From positions 1 through 17,938 of the forward strand of contig JBGQGW010000047.1 in NCBI GenBank assembly GCA_041497605.1: a stretch of 17,938 nt of DNA, given 5' to 3'. Made by a program: the position numbers and the translations under genes. Under the pieces are notes generated by a model. It did no database searches and was not told where the DNA came from. It saw only the letters and a program-made list of their open reading frames with translations. This document shows, in pieces, positions 1 to 6,585 of the stretch (position 1 is its first letter; every line of letters starts with the position of its first letter). The stretch is from JBGPTK01 sp041497605 (GTDB lineage Bacteria; Acidobacteriota; Terriglobia; Acidiferrales; UBA7541).

Positions 1-1101
1 CACCAGCCACGCGCCGATCAATCCCATGTCGTGATACAGCGGCAGCCAGCTCACCGCTACGTCATCCGGCTTTATCCCGATTCCTTCACCGATCGAACGG
101 ATGTTGGCCAGCAGATTCGCGTGCGTCAACATCACTCCCTTGGGATCGCCTGTCGAGCCCGATGTGTATTGAAGCAGCGCCAGATCTTGGCTGCGAGCCT
201 GATGCCAATTGGCTTCCAGCGCGCGCCCCGGCGCTCCGGGCACGCTCGCGGAAGGAGAGACTCCAGGATCTTCAACCAATCGGGCGGCGGTCACCACCTC
301 GCGCAAGGTGGGAACCTTCGGCTGCAACAGCCGCGCCACCCCGGCCGCCTGCTGAAACGTCACTAGCATTTTCGCCTCTGCGTTTCGCAAGATGCCGGAT
401 TGCCGCGCCGCATACTCCTCGATTCGATCGGCGCGAAACGGCGGATAAATCGGAACGGGTATCGCGCCGGCCAGCAGAATCCCGAAAAACATGGGAAAAA
501 ATTCAGGGCACGTAGGCAGCATGATGGCCACGGTATTTCCCGGTTGGATTCCGCGGAGCAGCAGCGAACCGGCCACCGCGTTCGCTCGTTCCAGAAGCTC
601 TGCGTAGGTGATCGGCTGCGTCTTGCCGTCTTCTTCCTTGAAATAAATGTGGGCCTGCTCGGGAGTGGCAAAGGCGCGCAGCCGCAATACTTCATTGAGA
701 CTTTGCGCGGCGGCAAGGTCCGGCGCCAGATCACGCGGCGCCAAAGTTGTTGCAGTCCCTGCAAGGCCCGGGTGATAGCGAGCCTCGGGGGATGCGCCAT
801 CCATTTCCCCGGTTCCCGCTCCCTCGCCGAGTACCGCATGGAGCAGATCCTCGACGGTGTCGGCTTCCGCCACCGCTTTATCAGGCAGTTGAACATGGAA
901 GGCATCGCCCAGGCGCAGCATCAGTTCGACGCGCTCGAGGCTCCCGAGTCCTAGCCCCCGCTCCAGGTGAGCGCTAAGGCCGCGCAGATCGAGATCGCGG
1001 ATCGCACTTTCGCTACTCAGCTCCCCCAGGAGTTGGCGCACGATACCGAGAACGCGTTCCGGGGCGGTTGCTCGATCGGCTTGTGTGCTGGGGCTGGCCA
1101 C
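1..1101 (-). CDS. ACP domain fused to fatty-acyl-AMP-ligase-like adenylation domain (3' end outside window)
   Basis: The frame is open from a GTG at 1101 to the window edge, giving 367 residues; the C-terminus is missing. A TAA lies 13 codons upstream in the same frame, and an AGGA sits about 8 bases before the GTG, which fixes the start. Residues ~10-90 are an acyl-carrier domain: GLGLGSLERVEL places the likely phosphopantetheine serine at Ser54, with Gly instead of the usual Asp at 53. A linker of about 35 residues follows. From ~130 the AMP-binding (ANL) fold begins, with the P-loop TSGSTGDPKGVMLTH at 313-327 and SWLPLYHDMGLIG at 351-363. The WLPLYHDMG form is characteristic of fatty-acyl-AMP ligases (FadD32-like) rather than acyl-CoA synthetases. 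Known FAALs activate a fatty acid as acyl-AMP and load it onto a carrier protein. Here a carrier is fused in cis, so self-loading is a reasonable inference. Downstream domains cannot be seen. Domain calls are firm; substrate and pathway are unknown. Confidence 0.9.
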   Translation of the reverse strand, partial: MASPSTQADRATAPERVLGIVRQLLGELSSESAIRDLDLRGLSAHLERGLGLGSLERVELMLRLGDAFHVQLPDKAVAEADTVEDLLHAVLGEGAGTGEMDGASPEARYHPGLAGTATTLAPRDLAPDLAAAQSLNEVLRLRAFATPEQAHIYFKEEDGKTQPITYAELLERANAVAGSLLLRGIQPGNTVAIMLPTCPEFFPMFFGILLAGAIPVPIYPPFRADRIEEYAARQSGILRNAEAKMLVTFQQAAGVARLLQPKVPTLREVVTAARLVEDPGVSPSASVPGAPGRALEANWHQARSQDLALLQYTSGSTGDPKGVMLTHANLLANIRSIGEGIGIKPDDVAVSWLPLYHDMGLIGAWLV

Positions 1102-1204
1102 GGTAATTCCTGCGGCGCGCTTGGCTGTCTTCCCTTATGTGCGCGATGAATGAAGATGTTTCTCATCGCTGAGGCTACCACCCGCCTCGCCCCAGTTCAA
1201 CATT

Positions 1205-1284
1205 GGAACGCAGAACGCGTGCCATGCGTCATTAAAAATCGGGTAGGCCTGCTTCTTCCTGGTTTTTATGATGCGCTGCGTTCC
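1205..1284. repeat. Imperfect long inverted repeat in divergent intergenic region
   Basis: GGAACGCAG (1205-1213) is the exact reverse complement of CTGCGTTCC (1276-1284). Inside it, 1225-1232 pairs with 1268-1275 (two wobble pairs) and AAAAA (1234-1238) pairs with TTTTT (1263-1267). This gives a long stem with one 11-base bulge, a single-base bulge and a 24-base apical loop. It lies between the divergent starts at 1101 and 1366, so it is not needed as a terminator. It could be a leader structure, an operator or the relic of a small inverted-repeat element. The pairing is seen directly; the role is unknown. Confidence 0.5.
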
Positions 1285-1285
1285 G

Positions 1286-1314
1286 TTGCAATTCGACGGT
1301 TGGGGGACTAGCAT
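1286..1314 (+). promoter_or_regulatory. Candidate sigma70-type promoter for the Asp-box protein gene
   Basis: TTGCAA (1286-1291) and TAGCAT (1309-1314) are separated by exactly 17 bases, each matching 4 of 6 consensus positions. Transcription would start near 1321, about 45 bases before the ATG at 1366. The match is modest and found by eye. Confidence 0.3.
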
Positions 1315-1365
1315 CAGCCCGCGTTGGTTAGTTGCATCTTTATTTTATTTCTTGCGAGGGGTTCG

Positions 1366-4300
1366 ATGACGAACGGAATTGTGCGGTTGAGAATTGCTAT
1401 TGCGATAGTCCTGCTCTTGCTGGCGGCGCAACTCGCGCCCGGAGCTTTTTCGCAAGACAAAAAACGCGCTGCTGAAAAACAGCCGGAAGCAAAAACAATG
1501 GAATCGCCGGCGTCGGCCGCGACTTCTGCCCCCGCGCCGCCTCCCACAATCGAATCCGCGCTGTCCGGTTTGAAACTTCGCGACATCGGCCCCGCCATCA
1601 TGGGCGGCCGCATCGACGATTTCGCCGTGGTTGAAAACAATCCCGACACGTTTTTCGTCGGCGCCGCCTCGGGCGGCGTCTGGAAAACCGTCAATGGCGG
1701 CGTCACTTTCACCCCGGTGTTCGACAACGAGCCGGTATCTTCCATCGGAGATCTCGCCGTCGCGCCATCCGATCCCTCGATTGTCTGGGTCGGCAGCGGC
1801 GAGCCGAACAATCGCCAAAGCTCGTCCTGGGGCAACGGTGTTTACAAATCCACCGACGGAGGCAAGACCTGGAATCATCTGGGACTCGACGCCACTCATC
1901 ACATCGGCCGCATCGTCATTCATCCCGCGAATCCCGACGTAGTTTACGTCGCCGCCCTCGGTAGTTTGTGGGGACCGAATCCCGAGCGCGGCGTTTACAA
2001 AACCGCCGATGGCGGCAAAACATGGAACCGCGTTCTTACTATCAATGATGACACCGGCGTGGTGGACATCGCCATGGACCCGCAGAGTCCCGACACTCTT
2101 TATGCCGCTGCCTATCAGCGCCGCCGCGCGCCATTCGGATACAACGGCGGCGGTCCCGGCAGCGGAATTTACAAGACCACCGACGGCGGCGCCACCTGGA
2201 AAAAATTGACCAAAGATTTGCCGGAGGGCGACACCGGCCGCATCGGCCTCACCGTGTACCGCAAAAATCCCAACATCGTTTATGCCCTGATCGAAAATCC
2301 CAAGGGCGGCACATTCCGCAGCGAAGACAAGGGCGAAACCTGGAGAAAAATGAGCGACGTCAATCCCCGCCCTTCTTATTACAGCCAGATCATCGTCGAT
2401 CCCAATAACGATCTGCGCATCTGGGCCCTGGGCGCCAACATTTACTATTCCGCAGACGGCGGCAAAACCTACAGCCAGAATTTCGTCACCAACAAGATCC
2501 ACGGCGATTTCCATGCCCTGTGGATCGATCCCGCCGATTCCAATCACATCCTCGCCGGCTGTGACGGGGGTATCCAGATCAGCCGCGACGGCGGCCGCAA
2601 CTGGGTTTTCGATAATTCCATCGCCATCGGCCAGTTCTACGAAGTCAGCTACGACATGCAGCAGCCTTATACCGTTTGCGGCGGCTTGCAGGACAACGCC
2701 GCCTGGTGCGGGCCCAGCCGCACGCCTTTCAACGAAGGAATCACCAATGACGATTGGGCCCGCGTGGTCGGCGGCGACGGTTTTTACGCCATGCGCGATC
2801 CCTCCGATCCCAACATCGTTTACGCCGAATCGCAGGATGGAAATCTTTCCCGCCGCTATCTAGCCACCAATGAGGCTAGTCCAATCAAACCACGGTTCAA
2901 GGAAGGCGAGCCCCCCTATCGCTTCAATTGGAATACGCCGCTCGTCATTTCCTCGCACGATCCCAAGACGCTTTATTACGGCGGAAATTTTCTCTTCAAG
3001 TCCACCGACCGTGGCGACACTTGGACCAAACTCGGCGGCGATCTCACCACCGGAGTCGATCGCAATTCGCTCGAAATCTTCGGCAAGAAGCCCGGCAAAG
3101 ACACGCTTTCGCGCAACGACGGCGTCGTATGGTATCCCACCATCACCACGGTCAGCGAATCGCCGGTCAGCGCATCCGTGCTCTGGGTGGGCACCGATGA
3201 CGGAAATTTGCAGGTCACACGCGATGGCGGCCAAAGCTGGAAAAACGTTGCCGATCGCGTCCCGGGCGTACCCAAGGGAACCTACGTCAGCCGCGTCATC
3301 GCCTCAAAATATGCCGAGGGCAACGCTTACGTCACCTTTGACGGCCATCGCGGCAATGATTTCCATGTCTACGTTTTCATGACCGTGAATTACGGCGACA
3401 CTTGGAAGGCAATCTCGAGTGGGTTGCCGGAGAACTCCGGTACCCTGCACGTTATTCGCGAGCATCCGCAGGATCAGAACGTCTTATTCGCCGGCGCGGA
3501 ATTCGGCGCGTTCTTCTCGCTCGATCGCGGCGCGAACTGGCGCCGGCTTAAAATGAATTTCCCCACCGTGCCGGTAGACGATATTCAAATCCAGCCCCGC
3601 GAAAACGATCTCATTCTCGCCACTCACGGCCGTTCCATCTGGATCTTGGACGACCTCGTTCCGCTTCTCCAGCTCAACGACCAGGTTCTTCCTCACGATT
3701 TGCACCTTTTCCCCATTCGTCCGGCCATCGCCTGGCGCATGTATTCCAACAAGTGGTACGCGGGCAACCAACATTTCGTCGGCCCCAATCCGCCCGACGG
3801 CGCGTTGATCGCCTACTACCTGAAATCCAAGCTGGCCGAAAAAGAAAAAGTAAAAATCACCATCCTCGATAAAGACGGCAAAACCATCCGCGAGATGGAC
3901 GGCGAAAAAAACGCCGGAATCAATCGCGTGAATTGGGATCTCCGCTACAGCTCTCCGGTTGAGATGACCGCCGAGCAGCGCGAAGCCCTGGCGCAGGGAT
4001 TTTTCAGCGGCGGAGGACGCGGCCCGCGAGTCGAGCCCGGCGAATACACCGTAAAAGTCACCCTCGGCAAAACCGAGATGACGCAATCCGTAAAGATCGA
4101 AGAAGACCCGCGCATCCAAATCGCCGAAAATGATCGCGCCACGCGCCATCAGGCCATCATGCAGCTCTATGAAATGTCCAAGACGGCCGAAGAAGGCCGC
4201 AAGACGGTCCTGGGATTCGATGCCGCGCTCAAAGCCGCCCGCGAATCCTGGAAGAAGCCCGGCGCTCCAAAAATTCCCGACGAGATCCAGAAGCAGGCCG

Positions 4301-4632
4301 AAGCGGCAGCCAAGAAGTTGGAAGTCCTACACGATAAGTTCGTTCCACCGGTAAGGCCGGAAGGTTTCGCCGGCGCTCCGCTGAACTACGAGCCGCCTCC
4401 CCTGCCTAATCGCATCGGCCAGCTCATGTTCCAGATCGAAGGCTATACTGCGGCCCCCTCGCCGCCGGAGATGGAAGAACTCACCGTTCTCTCCAAGATG
4501 CTCTCGGACACGATGGCGGACGTCAAGAAGCTCACGGAGGAAGATATCGCCAATCTTAATAAGGCTCTCAACGAATCCGGCGTCCCGCGCATCACGGCTA
4601 TCGAGGTGCCGCCGCCCGCCCGAGGCCGCTAG
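1366..4632 (+). CDS. Large secreted Asp-box (BNR/sortilin VPS10-like) beta-propeller protein
   Basis: The product has 1088 residues from ATG 1366, which follows a GAGGGG ribosome site by about 4 bases. An in-frame TTG at 1324 would add 14 residues but spoil the signal peptide. Residues 1-30 are a signal peptide (RLRIAIAIVLLLLAAQLAP...AFSQ), followed by a Lys/Ala/Pro linker. From ~100 to ~730 there are at least eleven Asp-box-type repeats, for example GVYKSTDGGKTW, GVYKTADGGKTW, GIYKTTDGGATW and NLQVTRDGGQSW, some degenerate. HGRSIWILDD closes the propeller. Residues ~810-915 resemble an Ig-like or FlgD-like beta domain (ITILDKDGKTIREMDG), and ~920-1080 is helical and charged. Such proteins are often labelled 'glycosyl hydrolase' because sialidases share Asp-boxes. 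I see no sialidase active-site signature, so an enzymatic role is not supported; binding or scaffolding outside the cytoplasm is possible. It is monocistronic, divergent from the ACP-ligase gene. Confidence 0.93.
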   Translation: MTNGIVRLRIAIAIVLLLLAAQLAPGAFSQDKKRAAEKQPEAKTMESPASAATSAPAPPPTIESALSGLKLRDIGPAIMGGRIDDFAVVENNPDTFFVGAASGGVWKTVNGGVTFTPVFDNEPVSSIGDLAVAPSDPSIVWVGSGEPNNRQSSSWGNGVYKSTDGGKTWNHLGLDATHHIGRIVIHPANPDVVYVAALGSLWGPNPERGVYKTADGGKTWNRVLTINDDTGVVDIAMDPQSPDTLYAAAYQRRRAPFGYNGGGPGSGIYKTTDGGATWKKLTKDLPEGDTGRIGLTVYRKNPNIVYALIENPKGGTFRSEDKGETWRKMSDVNPRPSYYSQIIVDPNNDLRIWALGANIYYSADGGKTYSQNFVTNKIHGDFHALWIDPADSNHILAGCDGGIQISRDGGRNWVFDNSIAIGQFYEVSYDMQQPYTVCGGLQDNAAWCGPSRTPFNEGITNDDWARVVGGDGFYAMRDPSDPNIVYAESQDGNLSRRYLATNEASPIKPRFKEGEPPYRFNWNTPLVISSHDPKTLYYGGNFLFKSTDRGDTWTKLGGDLTTGVDRNSLEIFGKKPGKDTLSRNDGVVWYPTITTVSESPVSASVLWVGTDDGNLQVTRDGGQSWKNVADRVPGVPKGTYVSRVIASKYAEGNAYVTFDGHRGNDFHVYVFMTVNYGDTWKAISSGLPENSGTLHVIREHPQDQNVLFAGAEFGAFFSLDRGANWRRLKMNFPTVPVDDIQIQPRENDLILATHGRSIWILDDLVPLLQLNDQVLPHDLHLFPIRPAIAWRMYSNKWYAGNQHFVGPNPPDGALIAYYLKSKLAEKEKVKITILDKDGKTIREMDGEKNAGINRVNWDLRYSSPVEMTAEQREALAQGFFSGGGRGPRVEPGEYTVKVTLGKTEMTQSVKIEEDPRIQIAENDRATRHQAIMQLYEMSKTAEEGRKTVLGFDAALKAARESWKKPGAPKIPDEIQKQAEAAAKKLEVLHDKFVPPVRPEGFAGAPLNYEPPPLPNRIGQLMFQIEGYTAAPSPPEMEELTVLSKMLSDTMADVKKLTEEDIANLNKALNESGVPRITAIEVPPPARGR

Positions 4633-4742
4633 CGCAGTAGGAAAAGCGCGGGGTTTACCAGTACTTCGGTACCGAAATAAATGAACCCCTTGCTCTATCG
4701 ACCGAAAACAGTCCTTGCGGCACTATCACATCTGTTCAGGGA

Positions 4743-4817
4743 TCAGGGCAGCACCCAGATAACGATCCGGCGAGCGTCAAACTTGACGGACGCTGAGTGC
4801 GCCGATCTGGTTCCTGA
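4743..4817 (+). other. Nested inverted repeats, candidate structured RNA or 3' UTR element
   Basis: Four consecutive helices nest: TCAGG 4743-4747 with CCTGA 4813-4817; CCAGAT 4755-4760 with ATCTGG 4805-4810; CGGCG 4768-4772 with CGCCG 4800-4804; AGCGTC 4773-4778 with GACGCT 4789-4794. The bulges are short and the apical loop has 10 bases. A terminator follows 35 bases later. It resembles no RNA family that I recognise. It may be the 3' UTR of the propeller gene, a 3'-derived small RNA or an independent one. The pairing is seen; expression is untested. Confidence 0.4.
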
Positions 4818-4851
4818 CTGTGTCTGCACCTCCATCACCCCCAATGCCCAC

Positions 4852-4889
4852 GAGCGGCCGGCACCCCCACCGGCCGCTCAACCTTTTTT
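4852..4889 (+). terminator. Intrinsic terminator downstream of the Asp-box protein gene
   Basis: GAGCGGCCGG (4852-4861) pairs perfectly with CCGGCCGCTC (4870-4879) around the 8-base loop CACCCCCA, then six T (4884-4889) follow after AACC. The 10-bp stem and T tract are typical of Rho-independent termination on the plus strand. It lies 220 bases past the stop at 4632. Confidence 0.85.
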
Positions 4890-5020
4890 AGGCCACTCCA
4901 CTCTCGCACCAAGTCTTTGATCCAATTCGTTTGTGTATGCCATGTCCTGATGGCCGCCGGTCTCGATTGCTGTCATCCCCGGACCAGGCATCACCGGGCC
5001 CAGGGCTCTGCTTTCTTGCA

Positions 5021-5062
5021 GAAAAACAAAAGGCTCGCCCCGAATTTCGGGACGAGCCTTTT
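5021..5062 (-). terminator. Intrinsic terminator of the zinc-ribbon gene (possibly bidirectional)
   Basis: Positions 5028-5042 pair with 5048-5062 in a 15-bp stem around a 5-base loop. The one imperfect pair is C:A on plus-strand RNA but a G:U wobble on minus-strand RNA. Read on the minus strand, the stem runs into TTTT-G-TTTTT, a good U tract. On the plus strand only TTTT follows directly. It lies about 130 bases beyond the stop of the gene ending at 5193. Confidence 0.8.
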
Positions 5063-5192
5063 GAATTTGGGGTGGCTGCGAGGACGAAATCGGCCCTGCC
5101 CTGCAGGGCGCGATCGGCAGCTACCAAAGTTCAATTCTTCAACTGATCCTAATACTTCTACTCAGCACGCGCGCCAACAAGCCCTCCGGCCT

Positions 5193-5396
5193 CTACCGCG
5201 GCCGTAGTGGCCTGTAAGTGGTCAACGGGCGCGGCCGCATCCGGAAGCGCGGCCCCAGCGGTGGCGGCACATTCTGCAGAGGCTGCCCGCAGTTACTGCA
5301 TTGATCCTGCGTGTTGCTCTGCACTCGAAGCCAGTGCCCCCGCGCAAGGCATTCCGGATTTAAACACTGCACCGTCCAACCCGGAAGATACTGCAT
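5193..5396 (-). CDS. Small zinc-ribbon protein with Arg/Pro-rich tail, function unknown
   Basis: The product has 67 residues from ATG 5396, with a strong AGGGGGA ribosome site about 5 bases upstream. Cys11 and Cys16 (CLNPEC) and Cys33 and Cys36 (CSNC) form two knuckles spaced as in a zinc ribbon. The C-terminus (PPPLGPRFRMRPRPL onward) is rich in Arg and Pro, which suggests nucleic-acid or ribosome binding, though that is inference. I recall similar short proteins as conserved hypotheticals in acidobacteria but cannot check. The gene stands alone: a candidate promoter and overlapping palindrome lie at 5468-5513, and a terminator at 5021-5062. The clear ribosome site, the four cysteines and the dedicated control signals make it a real gene despite its size. 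No function is claimed. Confidence 0.82.
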   Translation of the reverse strand: MQYLPGWTVQCLNPECLARGHWLRVQSNTQDQCSNCGQPLQNVPPPLGPRFRMRPRPLTTYRPLRPR

Positions 5397-5467
5397 CTTT
5401 TCCCCCTGAAACCCTGGCTCGACGTTGCTTGAGCCCGACCGGCGGCAAAGCCGGAAAAGTTGGCGGG

Positions 5468-5496
5468 ATTGTGCGCGTACTATGATTGTGTGTCAA
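5468..5496 (-). promoter_or_regulatory. Sigma70-type promoter for the zinc-ribbon gene
   Basis: Read on the minus strand, TTGACA (5496-5491, perfect -35) is followed after 17 bases by CACAAT (5473-5468, 4 of 6 matches to -10). Transcription would start near 5461, giving a leader of about 65 bases. That leader has a small GGCTC/GAGCC hairpin around 5410-5430. Confidence 0.55.
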
Positions 5497-5513
5497 GAGG
5501 GAATCCACACAAT
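5485..5513. promoter_or_regulatory. Palindrome overlapping the -35 box, candidate operator
   Basis: ATTGTGTG (5485-5492) and CACACAAT (5506-5513) are perfect 8-base inverted repeats, 13 bases apart. The -35 hexamer (5491-5496) overlaps the left arm. Centre-to-centre spacing of 21 bases (two helical turns) suits a dimeric repressor. No regulator gene lies next to it. Confidence 0.45.
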
Positions 5514-5617
5514 TACTAGGGGCCAGGTTCCAAACCGGGAAATAGTGCCAGAACGGCTTTCCCATTGCTGCATTCAGCGAGCTCTCGACCGAAGAAAGTT
5601 TCGGAGAGAAACTGCGG

Positions 5618-6343
5618 CTATGATGCCGGAGGAGGCGGGGGTCCTGAATCTGCTGGAGGTGGTGGTCCCGAATCGGGGGCTGGCGGCTCCGGCTCCACGG
5701 GAGGCGCGGGTGCTGGAGCGGGCGCCGGTGATTCCGCTGGCGGCGCCGGCGGAGCGGCTGCAGGCTGCTCGGCGTTTGGTGCAGCCTTCAAACTATCCAG
5801 GTGGTTCTGTAGTTCATCGATTTTTGCCTGTGCTGCGGCCACATCCTGGCGTTTTGCTTCCACCTGCGCGGCTTCGTTATCCAGTTTTGCCTTGCCTTCC
5901 CGATCGGAGGCAAAATCAGGTTTTCCGTAAAACTGCTGCTGGTCGAGTTGAAGCTGGCGGCTCAGAAAATCCAGGTCGCTCTGAAGATTTTGCAGGCTTG
6001 CTTTTGCCTCGAGCAAAGCGGCTTGCGTGTCGGCGATTTCTTTAATCTGATCCGCTCCCTTAGCCGCGGCAGGGGTATTTTCCACGCCCGCTTCGCCCTT
6101 CTCCGGGGCCGGTGGCGGTGGAGGTGTGCCCACCACGCTCACCGCATTCGGAGTGGTAGGGATATTGTCGTTGTCCCAAATATGAGCAGGCTTCGGCGCT
6201 TCTTTTTTCTTTTCGCGCAATCGCCGCGCGATTTCTCCAAGAGAAGGTTGCTGCTGTCCAGGCTGCTGCCCAGCCGCGCCGGTCATCCCGGGGAGCATCA
6301 GAGTGCCGGCCAGTAGCGCCATTCCTGTCCGCAAAGTCTTCAT
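5618..6343 (-). CDS. Secreted coiled-coil protein with Pro/Ala-rich C-terminal tail, function unknown
   Basis: The product has 241 residues from ATG 6343, preceded by GGAGGGG at a good distance. The open frame extends 41 codons further upstream, but those residues are unlike a protein start and would bury the signal peptide. Residues 1-25 (MKTLRTGMALLAGTLMLPG...) are a signal peptide, possibly with cleavage after AAG or GAA. Next comes SLGEIARRLREKKKEAPKP...WDNDNIPT, a segment that I recall recurring in exported acidobacterial proteins. Residues ~95-185 form a Gln/Ala/Leu/Lys-rich coiled coil, and the last ~60 residues are almost all Pro, Ala, Glu and Ser, ending in PPPPPAS. No catalytic motif is visible. 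A periplasmic structural or adaptor role is possible but unproven. The gene is divergent from the one at 6586. Confidence 0.85.
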   Translation of the reverse strand: MKTLRTGMALLAGTLMLPGMTGAAGQQPGQQQPSLGEIARRLREKKKEAPKPAHIWDNDNIPTTPNAVSVVGTPPPPPAPEKGEAGVENTPAAAKGADQIKEIADTQAALLEAKASLQNLQSDLDFLSRQLQLDQQQFYGKPDFASDREGKAKLDNEAAQVEAKRQDVAAAQAKIDELQNHLDSLKAAPNAEQPAAAPPAPPAESPAPAPAPAPPVEPEPPAPDSGPPPPADSGPPPPPAS

Positions 6344-6380
6344 GGCGGTTCCCCTCCAAGAGAGACCCCTCTTACCCAGT

Positions 6381-6409
6381 ATGGTATGCGCGTTCGACCC
6401 TCTCGGCAA
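6381..6409 (-). promoter_or_regulatory. Candidate promoter for the coiled-coil protein gene
   Basis: Read on the minus strand, TTGCCG (6409-6404) and TACCAT (6386-6381) are 17 bases apart, each 4 of 6 to consensus. Transcription would start near 6374, about 30 bases before the ATG at 6343. It was found by eye and the match is modest. Confidence 0.35.
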
Positions 6410-6585
6410 CCCCGGCAATTCGCCCCGTTCGAAAATCCAATGCTGTCCGTCCGGACAGGCTGGCAAGCAGTCCTAGGAGGAAATTTGGACTTAGTCGATA
6501 TGAACGTTGTCACTCGAAACTCCGAACAAGTGCTTACCCGAGCGAGTCCGGGAACTAATGCGCCCATCACGGAGTCTGATTAGAT

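Larger units (their letters stand above)
4633..5192. other. 560-base non-coding stretch with two terminators and a nested hairpin
   Basis: No convincing gene lies here. A 79-codon plus-strand frame (4681-4920) runs through a perfect terminator hairpin, lacks a clear ribosome site and resembles nothing known to me. The stretch contains the structured segment 4743-4817, the plus-strand terminator at 4852-4889 and the minus-strand terminator at 5021-5062. In 5063-5192 I see nothing recognisable. Confidence 0.6.

Noticed and set aside
363..905. A 180-codon minus-strand frame at the left end
   Set aside because: It overlaps the ACP-ligase gene in another phase; the frame starting at GTG 1101 carries recognisable carrier and AMP-binding motifs.
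1345..2547. A 400-codon minus-strand frame opposite the Asp-box protein
   Set aside because: It is antisense to the repeat region and made of Gly/Val/Ala runs created by the Asp-box codons; there is no start signal.
4681..4920. A 79-codon plus-strand frame after the Asp-box gene
   Set aside because: It passes through the perfect terminator at 4852-4889, lacks a convincing ribosome site and has no recognisable features.
6440..6456. CTGTCCG/CGGACAG inverted repeat as an operator
   Set aside because: It is short, has a two-base spacer, and lies upstream of the candidate promoter without other support.
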